Positions 33,884 to 46,800 of a DNA stretch of 64,000 nucleotides are shown here, piece after piece. Source of the DNA: Membranipora membranacea. Taxonomy: Eukaryota > Bryozoa > Gymnolaemata > Cheilostomatida > Membraniporidae. Within the stretch, counting starts at the first letter, position 1, and every line of letters starts with the position of its first letter. Made by a program: the position numbers and the translations under genes. Where the stretch lies: positions 1,619,001 to 1,683,000 of the forward strand of contig OU612066.1 in the NCBI GenBank assembly GCA_914767715.1, in the 5' to 3' direction. The notes under the pieces were generated by a model. It was not told the origin of the DNA. It ran no database searches and saw only the letters and a program-made list of their open reading frames with translations.

Positions 33884-35479
33884 TTACATAGTGACAGACA
33901 TGAAACTGACTTGAGCCTGCAGTTGCTCTAATCGTTCCTTCAGCCTTGCATTCTTGCTCTTCACTTGACGCAACTCAGCAGTAAGCTTGTGGTCACCGGT
34001 CTGGAGCTCGTGCATGTACTGGGTGGCGTGGGCTAATATGACTACCTTAGGGGCTCTCTCTTGTGTCTCAAGAGAGGGAAGGGAGTCGCGCAGGATATGT
34101 AAACTGTTTTTAAGGTCATTTCTTCGCTGTCGCTCCATGACGTTGTGAGCGGATCTCTTTCCTTCAAAATCTTCACTATCAGAACTGTTCTGGCTGCTCA
34201 ACAGACTGTTGTGGGACATCAGTTTCCTAGCTTTCTTGTGGGGCTGGGTGAAATCATGATCTGACAGACATTTTGGTCGTTTGTATGCATCTGTTGTTAG
34301 CCTGTTAGCGACGGCTTGCAGGTTATTTCGAATCTTGTATAGGGACTTGTTGTGAATGTTCTGCATGGAAGATGGGACTCTGGTATCTACTGTCACGACA
34401 TCTATAACATCTTCTTCGGATTCTAAAATATAGATAATATAATTAAGTTATTATCGCTACCAACACGAACATAGAGAAATGGTTGAGCCGTTTAGAATTA
34501 ATCAAAAATAATATGTACTTGTAGTCTTTCAGTAGTATTTTACTAGTTAGTGCAATAACAACCAGTCGCTTATGCTTTATAGCCTAATTATTGTACAAAT
34601 ATAGACCTTGTTCAGCGGCAACGATTGGTTATCTACCAATGGTGTAATCCACAGACTGCATTCCTAAGCATTCACGGTTCAATGGAGTGCAATAAATTAT
34701 TGACTTTAGTAGACCGCTATACATGTACATAGTAGTGCCATGTGGGCAAACCACGTGATAATTTTTTCCTTCTTCATTCATTTGCACAAAAGCACTGTCA
34801 ACTGTTATTTAATCTAGGCACAAACCCGCTTTCACTGCTAGTTGTAGCATCCAATAAATAAAGCTTAGCTGCTTTGGTTAATACTCAGTTCGTGAATTAG
34901 CTTTGTTTAAACCAGAAAAACTCCTGTATGCTTACCTGAATCATCATCTGTTTGGGCTGGGGTATACATTGGTGGAACTCTCATGGGTTCTGGCGTTGTT
35001 AGACTGTAGCTGTGCTCCACTTGATTTTGCTGCCGAGGAAAGGCTGAAAATGTGGTCGGGTCTACACATGATGTGCTGGTGGTGATCATTGTAAGCTCTG
35101 ACAGTGAAACTTTCCTACTTCTATGTGACCGTGCTTGCTCCTCATCGCTTCCTGACCACATACAATCTTGAATCAGCTTAGACTTTAAACCTCCGGAGGG
35201 GAGACTTTTAGTGTCAAAGATGGCTGTTGTCAACCACTCATCATCTTTCTTTGTGCATTCGCTGGAAAAAGCACAGTCGTCGTCATCATCCTCATCTCTC
35301 TGTGGAGACAGCGGTGGTGTGGGGAGTAGCTCAAACTTCTTCCATATGTTTTCACTGGGTGACACACTATCATAGAAATCATCGCTAGGACTAACCAATG
35401 TGTCCAACTCAAAGTAGAAGTCTGATGTTGATGCTAAGGACTCTGGGAACGAGTACTGTCTGTGACGTGCAACAGCCAT
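33884..35479 (-). CDS. MYC: MYC proto-oncoprotein homologue, bHLH-zipper transcription factor (2 coding exons, 360 aa)
   Basis: Dimerises with MAX and binds E-boxes to control growth genes. Coding exons are 35479-34936 and 34422-33884, joined with a split Glu codon. An MB0-like aromatic/acidic patch (DFYFELD, 20-26) is followed by Myc box I, ENIWKKFELLPTPPLSP (43-59). MBI includes the phosphodegron T54/S58, equivalent to human T58/S62, where FBXW7 binds. An acidic run (62-68) comes next, then Myc box II core LIQDCMWSG (102-110). The SEEDVIDVVTV block (183-193) opens the last exon, just as EEEEIDVVTV does in vertebrates. The basic region has H274, E278, R281 and R282, the residues that contact CACGTG. 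The HLH runs to about 320. The zipper positions are L321, L328, V335, L342 and L349. The chosen ATG has a strong Kozak context (GGTATGG) and lies 11 nt inside an exon that begins after a clear acceptor at 35491-35492. Confidence 0.97.
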
Positions 35480-36089
35480 ACCGAGAGAATCTACAACAAT
35501 ATAGGTAAACACAGAAATGAGTGGAAGTGGCAGGATATGAGCAGATTCTTTATTATTTTGACAACATGCATAGTGCTAATCCTATCTCATTCATTCAAGT
35601 AATAAAAATAATTAAAAACTTACAACTACTAATGTTTGTTGTGTCTGGGATTGGACGGTAGCAAGGAAGGTATTAATAAGGAATTATTATATATGTAAAT
35701 GACCAACTCTAACTTTGTGAATTAGCAATACCGTTATGTTTTTAAATCCATTGCACATGGCATACACAGGCACACATCATGATATACACACATGACTCAA
35801 AGTTTATAATCTTACACTACAAAAACATGTGTTGATGGTGGGCCAGTACACATCAATAAAATACTATGTTCATTGAGGTGACATGTGTCTTATGTTTGAA
35901 ACTGATTTATAATGTCCATGTGTCTTTCTAACAACAGTAGAAATCACCAATAATACTCTCTCAACTAACTAAACCTGATGGTAGTAGGTAGGACTAGGAG
36001 TGCAAAAAATAATGTTTGCAGAGAAAACCAACAGAACAGTTACTACTAATTATGAGAATTCACTCCAATGATGTGGTGATGGTCTTACC
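35480..36089 (-). other. Probable MYC 5' leader: intron and upstream non-coding exon
   Basis: The coding exon begins at 35490 after TGTTGTAG. Upstream, the strongest donor is GACAG/GTAAGA, ending an exon at 36089. If these are joined, the MYC frame stays open upstream to a TGA and contains no ATG, so the upstream exon would be non-coding or support only a non-AUG start. The pairing of these two sites is inferred. Confidence 0.4.
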
Positions 36090-39000
36090 TGTCAATACTT
36101 CTTCAAGTCTGAATAAAGATATCCAAGATATGTACTTTGTGCTATTATATCCACTTCAGGGCTAAGTATTTAGTATTTGATGTAGATTTATTCTCAGACA
36201 GTCCAGCTTCGCACATGTGGAACTCACTGGTTACTAAACCATTACTTCGTGTACAAGGCCTTTTAATGCTGTGTGTATCACTACGCATGGTTTCATATAA
36301 CAATAACCATGCTATAGTACTTCATATTGAGCGACTAAGAGCCAATAAAAATAAAACAATCAATTTTATAAAAGAACATGAAAAGTATTTGAGAAAATTA
36401 TAGATAGCTGCATATATATCCTATAATTGTTCAGCGGATAAATTTGGTAACTTGCCAAATGAAGGTATGCCGAAAGCGCGGGAAAGTAAGTGATACGGCA
36501 TCCGCCTCAGCTACAGCATATAAAAAATGTATATTTCTTCTCATTTTAGACCCAATACATCTTTTTATACTACTATGGAACTATTCAAGCACAAATATTT
36601 CTAAATTGGAGATTATTGAAAGGTCTGGTGATATTTTAGTAGGCTGAATATGAAAAAAAGGATTTTGTTGCCCACTGATACCAGGAACTGTCTGATCTTG
36701 ATTCAGAAAGCAGAGCACCTGTCACATGTGCCTGTTCTGTAGACAACCATCAAGTGGGCATCTAGCAACTTTTTCAACCAACACAACACACTAGTCGCTA
36801 GATAAAAGCGGACACAAGAACTGAAAAAATAAAAAGTGATGACAACAATAATTGAATTGACCGTTCACTATTTCCAATGATAGTGTCAATGTGATTCGTC
36901 TCATTGCTGATATTGTCTTTGGTGTTCATGTTAAAGCAAGAAGGTGAAGCACCAGACAGAGGCTCGGTGATCTTAATTGTTGTTCTAGAGGTGAAATTTA
37001 CAGTAACAGATAAACCTTATCCTTTTCCTAGTTAGCTTATATACCTACATGGAAAAGTTTAACTGTTTCGTCCTTAGCAGTTTGAATACTTTAATAGAAT
37101 GTAAGGATCATCCTTCACACTAGGTCACCTCTATTATAACAGTGAAGCACTAAATAAGTGGAGTTTAATTCATCTATATGTTCTTCTTCCTACCAGTTAT
37201 GTCTATAAATGCAACCGCAGTGCTAATCCCCTGAAGTATGCAGTGAAAAACAATCTTCTTGTCATTTATAATAAAATTAATATGGCTGGCTAAGTCACTT
37301 GCTATACTCCTGGTGTGTGGGTGAAATGAAACCAGCTTATTTTTCGGCGCCCATGTCTTTGATGAGAAAAGGTTACTGCTTAGTCTTACTGGCATGTATT
37401 CCAAAACGGTCTATCTATGTGTGTATGCTTAGAGCAACCAGTTCTACTGGTTGAGGTCGCATAAATTCAGATCAATTTTTAAAATTATTAAAAAGAAAAA
37501 CAGTTTCGGCTGACAATTTTGCATTATTAGTTTGCTAACAGTATGTACTAAAGGGACATAAATAATTGATCAGTTATACCTGTGGCAAACAGATCCCATA
37601 ATCGTTCATAGTCTCACACTGTCACACTCACTATCCAAATCAGACAGACAAGATTTTAACCTTTAGAATTGTTTTTACTGAGTACACAGTGCGTGATATT
37701 TACACAGTGCCCTGTTCCACAGTCTTCAATGCGATACTTCGGTGAATGACAAAGATTTCAGATTGCAAAAAATCACAATTCAAATAAAAGGTAAAATCAC
37801 AACAAGGCCTGCATTTTCACTTCACAGCATTGCTGTAGTCTGCCAACTTAATTTTAATTGATTGCCCATGAGTGGCCTCCGTGAATAGCCTTTTTAATAA
37901 GTCATGGCTGCCTTCAATTAGGTTTTGTGATGCAATACCTGGCCCATTGAACTTCTAACAATAAATTTAACTGTCAACTTCATTACTTACGGGCAAATCA
38001 TCGAACATTCAATAATCAAGACAGGAAGTAAGCAGCGGACATTGTTTGTTTTGCATTCAGATCATTCTGATCAACAGGTTGTTTGTTTGATTATTGATGA
38101 GCAGCCTGATAACCTGTCTCTCCCCTCATCTTACACAGACTGCTATCTAATATTAGACACCCCTCACTAACACAGCCGCTCTCGCTTAATACAATCAGAC
38201 TGTGTAGATGAATCAGTCCTTCATATACTGGTTGTTTGGTCTATGATGAAATGAATTAATAACCAAGCGATCTTTATCATAATGGATGAATATTCTAAAT
38301 TAATTTTGATGGTAGGTAGAAACCAATTGTGCAATAATACCAAAGTGAATCTGCTAAATGTACCAAATGCTCCAGGGTCAATCACCCCTTGGTGTATAGT
38401 TAGTGACATCATCACTAATGTCATAGGTATACATGGGTTCCTGTAATGTGTTTGTTTACTGTGTGGGAAATCCACCTACATCACCGAGATGGAATGTGGA
38501 AGCTTGTGTGTATATTATAGAGGAGAGAGATCAATACGATAATGTAATGGTTTTTGTTGTGTTTATGTGGGAAACCCATTGATATAATGGGTGCTTATAT
38601 TATCACTGCTGACTGTGTGGAATAACCATACAGCTCTGCCTTGCACAAGGTCCACTATAAATATAATGAGAACAAACTATGCATCACATTCTATATATCT
38701 GAGGGTAGCCTGTAGTGGTACTCGGTGCTCATATGATTGTTACCTGAACTAAATTTTTTTTTTCATATACCAATAATACAATATGTGACAAATTTTTTTT
38801 TTTTTAAATGCCTCCTACTGGTACTCTTTTATATAATAATGTCAGTATTTACTACCAATTAGGCGACACTTTAATCATAGTAATAGGAATTTAATCTTTT
38901 CATTTATCCATGGTAAATATAGTGGTGGAATATTTAGTGGTAATATGACATAGTGACATCATGATTCACCTTCAGGAGGCAATGTCTTCACTTCTGCTCT

Positions 39001-42000
39001 TACCATGTGGTCATAAGCTCAATCTACTGCTGTCACATATAAAAGTGCTGGGGATTCTGGGTAGTTAGTGGGGTGATCTCAAAAGGCTGATATCAACAAG
39101 ATAACGTGCTGTCATTGCACAGACACATAGATACTATTTGTGCTGCAGACAAACTGTCCATTCTATTATGAGACCTGAATTCGGTCAGTATTCGGACAAT
39201 AGATGATCAAATGATAAAAATCGATTGTACTTTGTATGGCACAATAATTTCCTTTTTTTTCTCTGTTTATATAGTGTAAATGATGTAATATTGTCTCTGT
39301 TCTAAGCGGTAATCTCAGTAAGAATACACATAACATCACCCCGTGCTCTTGACGGGCCACCTGAGGGCTATTTGCTTTTGGTATAACAAAAGTATCAATT
39401 TAAAAAACGCATGGAAAAGCTAATAGTAATTTAAATGTGGCAGATTGTGCCTTTTGTTGTTTTAGATGCACTCAGAGTGATAAAGCCTGTCACTTGAAAT
39501 CATCCAGTCAAAAGTTTTTACTTAACTTGTTATCCCATTACATAAAGTAAAAAATTGCTGTCTCAAATATCGGATGTTTGGCGGCCTAATCGTTGTATGC
39601 GATGCACTCAATCTTGTGTCAGGGAAAAGTTATGACTCTTCGCTGTTGTTATGAATTGTTGGCTTGAAGGCCACAGTCTATCTGCATACTGGATTTATTG
39701 ACAGCGATAATCATTCCATTCAGTGTAATCCATAAACATACAAACGAGCCCGCCCACCCAAGTAGTATCAGCATAGTATCGAAGGGAGCAGCATATCTTC
39801 ACCTCATCACGCATAGATAAACCCCTCATCATTAACTTCTCCTGGTATTGAGAAGTAAATGCTTGCTTGTTGCTTCCCAATAATTGCCGATAATGACAAA
39901 ATAACTCGATCCGGAACTATCTGTTTACGCACGTAGCGTCTCGAACATAGCGTCAAATGTTAGGTTACTGAATTTCTCTTTCACTGCTGAATTACACACC
40001 ATATCCTTCACATCGATTTATAAAGCCACTGACAGCATTCATTTATAAGCTAATGCACATTTGTCGGTCTAGTTTGACCCGATTCGCCTGGCTATTTTCA
40101 TAGTATTTTGAAAAGCCCAGGAATCAGCCTACTTTACATCCCCACCTGCACTGCATGGTCCCTCAGAGTAGCGCTGCAGCCCATCTAACGCACCTCATAG
40201 ACATTCCTGATCAGCTCTTAGCCTCAACTCACCACAAAGTCGACAGATACAGAGGATTTCAGCTTTTGAATTCCTCTGCTAGATCAAAATAAGTTTATAC
40301 AATCGTTTTTTATAACACCTTTACCATTTTTAGCAATAAAAATATTACACAAACAATATTCTCCACAGATTTTAATTGTTCAAAGTTGGAGTTTATCGAG
40401 TGCACATAGTCAGGATATGAGGATATTATTATGATTTATTGGTTCGAAGGTCGGCTATTCTTACCATCATGCCTGTAACAGCTTTCTTCAAAACGTTGAT
40501 CTTTACCGATTCTCCTTTGGAATGGATTAGCAAAGCTGCATGACTGTAACTACAGACCATTAGTGAAGGGATTGCAGACCTGCAAAGTTCTTGCTATTTA
40601 AATAGATAATCAAGTTGTGACCTAGCTTTGATTTGCCTGTGATAGTAGCCGGTTGACCCAGACAGTGCAGAGTGCAAAGTCATGCATGTTAAATAATAAT
40701 ACATACTGAGAATAACACACAACCCATGTATCTGATGTTACAGCGGGTCGTACAGCCGGGTCAGGTACGATACGGGGCTGTGTCTGCTGATACATGAGCA
40801 GATTATTTGTTGATATTTACTCAGACAGCAGTGACATATTGTTTGACATTGAAGGATACAAAATTACACACAACAATTACAAGATACACACTACTGTTTA
40901 CTATATAATATAATCATCGTAAGGCAGCAGATATTTAACCATGCAAATACATCACTAGGAGGTTCCGCCTTGTGTTAATCCTATGTCAGCGAATGCACTC
41001 CTAAATAAAAGTTCTGCATTTTGACCGATCTCGCCTGTTGTCTCTGTTATTGTCTTCGTATCTCTACAATATTGTTTGTTTTAGCTAGCGATAATGAGAT
41101 GAGTGAATGTTCTCACGGAAATTTTCAATTTTTAGGGGTAACACACCCTAGCCGAGACCGGTCAATGAGAAGATTTAAATTTAAGAGTGATTAAATCAAG
41201 GTAAGTGGCCTCATAATCTCCGGTGTTTTACCTTAGCCTGTTTTAGTGCATCAGCTTTAACAACAAACAGGAGCAAGGTGAAAACAAGTTGACGAGAATT
41301 TGGCCCTCATTATCTATTATGCTCAGAAAATTATCTACAGGTTATTGGAAGACAAAATGCCATTCAAGGTATACCTAATCCGATTTTCATTATATTTTTA
41401 CCCCTTCCCCTGGAATAACATTATTGAGAAGAAGGTCAATATTGAATGCTCTTTATATTAACAAGACAAATCTTGAAGATGTTTCATAACATTTTAAGTG
41501 GTACCATGGTTTCGGGCATTCTGCCTTCAGACCACACCTGATTGAATTTAGCCCTCTCGTGACTCTTCTGTGGCTGGGTCAGGTTTCTGTGGTTGCGTCG
41601 CAAAGTTGCAGAGTTTTGTTCTGAATAGCGATAAATCTCCAAACATCAACTGAGGGGATGTTTTTAGGTAGATAAGAGAGAATAATGTGGTTATTAATTA
41701 ATTACAGCCTCCCACTCAGAACTATCCCTCTATAGAGTAGATACTGGGGTAGGAGGAGATTAATCATATCCTCTTGTCAGGTCAGGTTGGATATGTTATA
41801 TAATTACCTGCTACACTTAGTAATAGGCTCTTAGGTTTCACACTAGTGGTAATGAGGGTAAGAGCCCAGTCCACCACCACCATCCATCAAGGCCATTCTG
41901 TGAGGGCTCCCTTCATTGTTCTTTATAGTGACGCAATAGGAGGAGGACCGCTGAGAGAAAGCTAATGGAAGACATAAACCTATCTCTGATTGATCAACAT

Positions 42001-42037
42001 CTTTACAGTTCTCAAACAAAATATGGGATGTTTGGCT

Positions 42038-42178
42038 GACCTGTCCACACTCTGACCTGTCCACATTCCGACCTCTCCACACTCTGGCCTGTCCACACTC
42101 TGACCTGCCTACACTCTGACCTGTCCACATTCCGACCTGCCTACACTCTGACCTGTTCAAATCCCGATCTGTCTACAC
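42038..42178. repeat. 16-bp minisatellite, about 9 copies
   Basis: Nine consecutive units close to GACCTGTCCACACTCT, with variants (ACATTCC endings, TGCCTACA). The last copies are more diverged. The open frame through it on the minus strand (SECGQ-like residues) is a product of the repeat. Confidence 0.85.
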
Positions 42179-43797
42179 AAAAAGTTATAATAATTTTATG
42201 GGAATCACTCCATTTTGTGAACAATTTAGTATGATGGTAGCATTGTTTTCGATGGTATAATGACTGTGCTATATAGCAATAAAGCTAACAAGCTGTATGT
42301 ATTGCACGGATTAATGACTTTCTTATTTGGTGTGAAGCTTTATTTGCTGTTACACTATATCATTTATACCAACACTTCTAGTGTTTTATAACACTCAATT
42401 TTAAATCTTCAATTGAAGTTGGGTGAAACTCAATTTTGTTTTTTTCAAAACAGCACTACATAGAATCCGTTTCCGTTCATATGTTGGTACTGTGGCCTGC
42501 CAAACATAACAGTATTTTACAAAAGCTTATTATGGTCATGTTTGTTATTGGGTAGATTGCTGGTCCAGCTTTTACCAAATCTATTCTATCGTAAGACAAC
42601 AGTGGTCGATAGCTGTGCACTGATTTCTAAAGGTTTGTATCATTCACAAACCCCCACATAAAAGAGATACTGTTATTAATTTACTGGCTAGTCAGTGCCC
42701 GAGTTCATTATTTACTTTAGCATTTTTTTATGTTTGTCTGCACATTATTAATAAAGTTTTGTTGTGTTTGAGGTCATTGATAGTATAACTTATTGGCTGA
42801 GATGTTGTCAGACCCTGGGGGTCAAATGCTAATAAGAGTTTTATCTATCTCAGGTGTGAGGGTCTGCACTTTCAGCGTCCAGGGTAACCTAGCTATAAAA
42901 TCAGTGCTTGCAATGCTTTTGAACCTGCAGCAAAAAATCATCCTCTGTGTCATTAAAACCGAGGACGCTGCTCTCTTTTTCTTTTTTAGAGAACAAAACT
43001 CCTCATGAACGAGGGATTCAATGGTCCATAATCGAGGTCCTGCACCCAACATCGAGCCAAGGGTCCTCAGTTCAAGGTCAAGACTGGAATTCGAACATGA
43101 GACCTTCATTTCCGAATGGTTTTAGTTTCAAAGAAATATTTTCTCTGCGTATTACGGGACAAGTCACTCTGGTAATGCCATCTTAGAAGCAATACAAGAT
43201 TATTCAACATACAACATAATTAAACAAAATATAAAGACTCTCGAGACTTTGTGGGACACAAAAGTTCTTCTCTCTCTTCAGTTGGATGATCTGAGCCATG
43301 GTCAGGGCATAAGTTTCAACTCAAATATATCCAATAGCCTTCAACAGAGGTTTTCCAAACAATTTTAATTGAATTGACTATTGGTTGTCCTGCTGATCTT
43401 TCTCCTTGTGTGGACATTTACTTTCGTGAGGGCTGTTGTATTTTGTATCAAGTGGTTGATACAGGTATCCACCTTGTATTACCATGATGAGATGTATGGC
43501 AATGAGGCAGCCAGGTCAAGCCTCCGTTTCATTTTATAAATGCCACAGCCGGCACTTATGCCCAATAACAAGACCACAAACAGAGCCACAGACAGGTAGT
43601 AAGTCAGAAACCAGGACTCCTCAGATGTTATTATATTCTATTGACCAGTATTGAAGTTCCCAAGCTCATTGAACTTTTTCAAATTGTAGTAATATTTCAT
43701 ACTCTAAATTTTTATGCATGACATAGTAAAATTGTCTAATTGTTCTAGGAATCTATAATCCTTACCGTTAATGTTGGCTGAGCTACCTAACAGAGAC

Positions 43798-43813
43798 GGG
43801 GGGGGGGGGGGGG
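43798..43813 (+). repeat. Poly(G) run, 16 G
   Basis: Sixteen consecutive G, the longest homopolymer seen in the window. It could form a G-quadruplex and its length in the assembly is uncertain. Confidence 0.85.
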
Positions 43814-46800
43814 ATGGCTACAGGGCGCTTAGTGTTAGAGCTAACCAAAACCGTTATTTTGGTTGCAGGGAGGAGTGAGGATTTGTAATTTGTTTTGAGT
43901 ACAAAGTGTAATTTATTCCTTTAGAAAGTGAACCCAGACATTATCAATCTCCACCATAAGCCGCAGCCTGTCATAAACATCTTTCAGGGTCCTATTAGTC
44001 AAAGAACTGATTTATTTTTAATAAGTGCATAATTGTAAGGATTTTTTATGAGTACAATGTTATAATCACTTGTCCCATTGTACAATGTACTTTCTTATGA
44101 TGACTGTCACTAAGTAGGATGATGTGTGGTTTGACTCTGGTATTCACTGACCACCTGATACGACTGTTGGGTGTGTTTTATCCTCATCAGTCAGTTTATT
44201 TTTGAAAATTTTTGAATTTTAATAGCGCTTAGAAGGTAACATGGTTTTGGTTTCCATGTGGTCGTGGTTGGCGATTGGCCTGCCAAAAGCTCTAGTAATT
44301 GCAACCCCTGTTACTCTAACCTTATCCCAAAGGCACATTTTATGTTTGAGCCTTTGAGATAACGCTACTGTCACTCCTTGCTGCAACATGTAGTACTTTA
44401 GAGATATTTCAAATTTCATTTTTTTATTTTCTCATGTGATAGTTATAACACCAATATGGAAAGTTTGAAGTGAACATTTTGGATATTTCCTGGTATTGCT
44501 TTCAAATGGGTTTCCAACAACTCATTCTCAACAAGAGAGAATGTAGATCAAAGGCCTGTTCCACCTCTTGCATTAGACTATTGGACTACAGCGCTACCTA
44601 GCTAAATCGCTATCTAGAATATGGCAATTCTAATAGCTATCAGGCATGATGTAGAAAATTAGAATATGATACTAAATGATGAATTGAATATGGAGTAAAT
44701 CATTCAGTGCATGGATTGTGTGATGTCACCAGTCTCCAAAGGCAATGCTTATTTCTTCACTCAATATTTAAAAACAATTTGCAATTGCAGACTTCTATCA
44801 ACATCGCGCTTTGGAATCTGGCTGGTCAAATAACCAATAAGAAACATCTTGGGTTGCATCAGAACCAGGAAAGCCAGATTTTCTGCCTTATGGCCCCAGT
44901 CTTCCACAGAGTGATTAGCTCTATTGGTATAATTGAGGGGTTCGATGTCTGTATTATGGAGATGAGGATTGTGAAACGCACTTAGCGAACAATTTTCTGT
45001 ACCCTCAGAAGTGTGGATGTATAGCATAGATGTGACAGCAGAGCATCAACAACAACTTCCTCTTACAGGACATGTACTTCAGCACTGTCGCAACACAATA
45101 AATACACGGCTGCGCAATCAATCATTAAACTCACTTATTATAATACAGCGGCAGTGCAGACTTTCACTGAAGGTAGAGTTCATAGGATGTGATGCACCAG
45201 GTGATAGCTGGCTTACGACACACACTAAAATAGCAGGTTGTTGGATACTTTGAAATGTGATCAAATACCTCAGTTTAAATCAATAAAATTATGATGGATG
45301 GGTCTGAGGCGCAGAGGTTACCTGTACCAAAGCTGGAGGCGGAAGAGAAAGTCACAGGCAGAATGTTACCACGCTGGATTAACTATCAAATATATCATTA
45401 TTACATTTAAAAATAAGATTTTTAACTGCCAATAATGGTGCCCATTTGCCGTTTACCCCACCTGCGCTTTCAAAGGCCAAAGATTTTATCTGAACTGCAA
45501 CATTGAAAACTCATATGGACATAGTTTGGGAAATAATTTTAGAATTTGGATAGTCAATTATAGCATTTTCTGCCTGTTTTGCGGACAATTTGGCAGAATA
45601 TTTTACGAGTTTCGTCACTAAAATTAAGATTTATCAACAATCACGCCTCCAATGATTTGGAAACCCTGTCTCACATGGTTTTCCATGGTGCGGACTCTGA
45701 ATCAAAAATCATTTTTATCCTAACATAAGCAGTTTTCAAGATAACCCTCTTTCAGCAGGTTTTTTCCTATGCGGCGTGGGTTAAAAGTACCAAACTGGAG
45801 AGAGGACAACTCCGAATTGAGGCATAAATAAGAGCTCAGAAAACTGTCTATACCTGGAAATATGTTAGGTATTTTCAGCATTAAAACGGAAATTAAAACA
45901 CAAAATGGCACTGGGTACTCAACTACCAGAATCCTACCATGAATAATCACACATATAGATCATGTACTGAGAGTTGAGCCGAACACGGAATCTTCAGATT
46001 AAAACGTAGTGTAACAGGTACTGTTAATGGTTAAAGCACCCAATAAATCAGATACCGGATTACTCGATGCTTCGTTCCTTTTTTCCTATCTGCTGATTTT
46101 TATGCAAAAAACAAGCCATAAAAAGAAACTAAAATCCCTGAGGGATAAAATTCCTTCAGACCTATAAATCCATTGATAGACCTGTGATACTTTCTTATAG
46201 GATTCAGACAAGAACAATTTAATATTTGGCTAAATTTGAAGGATAATGTAACCACTAACCAATGAGCTGAGAATGGTGTGGTTTTAAAAACTCTGATTGC
46301 GGTGTATTAATCCAGCAGAATAAGTAACATGTCTTGTCTACAACTAAGCAACAGTTTATTCCTGTAACCACGTGGATCCGTTTGTAACAAACCTCACACT
46401 AAAGGATCAGCTAGAGTTTACCTAAGTGCCCTGAGCGTTCATCTAGTCGCGGCGCGGCGAGCTATATCAAAGTGATGGGACAAACAAATAACAACTCAAT
46501 GGATGTTGACGAGTTTTGTCATCAGTTGTTTCTCCGAGAGGACAACTGTGGTTAATTCTGTCAATGGGGATGGCAGATTATTTTCTTTAGTGTATTGGTT
46601 TTTAATAATATCGCAGAATTTGGATATATCCTTACTGTGTGGCAGAATGCGACATAAATCCAGTATAGACGCACTTCCTTCGGATTCTCAGCTGCAGCCT
46701 ATTTTCTAAACTAAGATAAAATGACTCAGTGGTGATTTGTGGTAATTGGTCTGGACATGTGGCACAACAGTGGTAGGTTATATTATATGTTATGAAGATC

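Noticed and set aside
34752-34757. CACGTG E-box in the MYC intron, suggesting autoregulation.
   Set aside because: A 6-base palindrome is expected many times by chance in 64 kb, and others occur elsewhere in the window (for example near 11238 and 20660).
36137-36403. 88-codon plus-strand frame just upstream of the MYC leader.
   Set aside because: No recognisable motif, AT-rich lysine/asparagine content, no splice partners.
41843-42160. 105-codon minus-strand frame with SECGQ-like repeats.
   Set aside because: It is the translation of the 16-bp minisatellite. The unit is not a multiple of three, so the residue pattern shifts frame with each copy.
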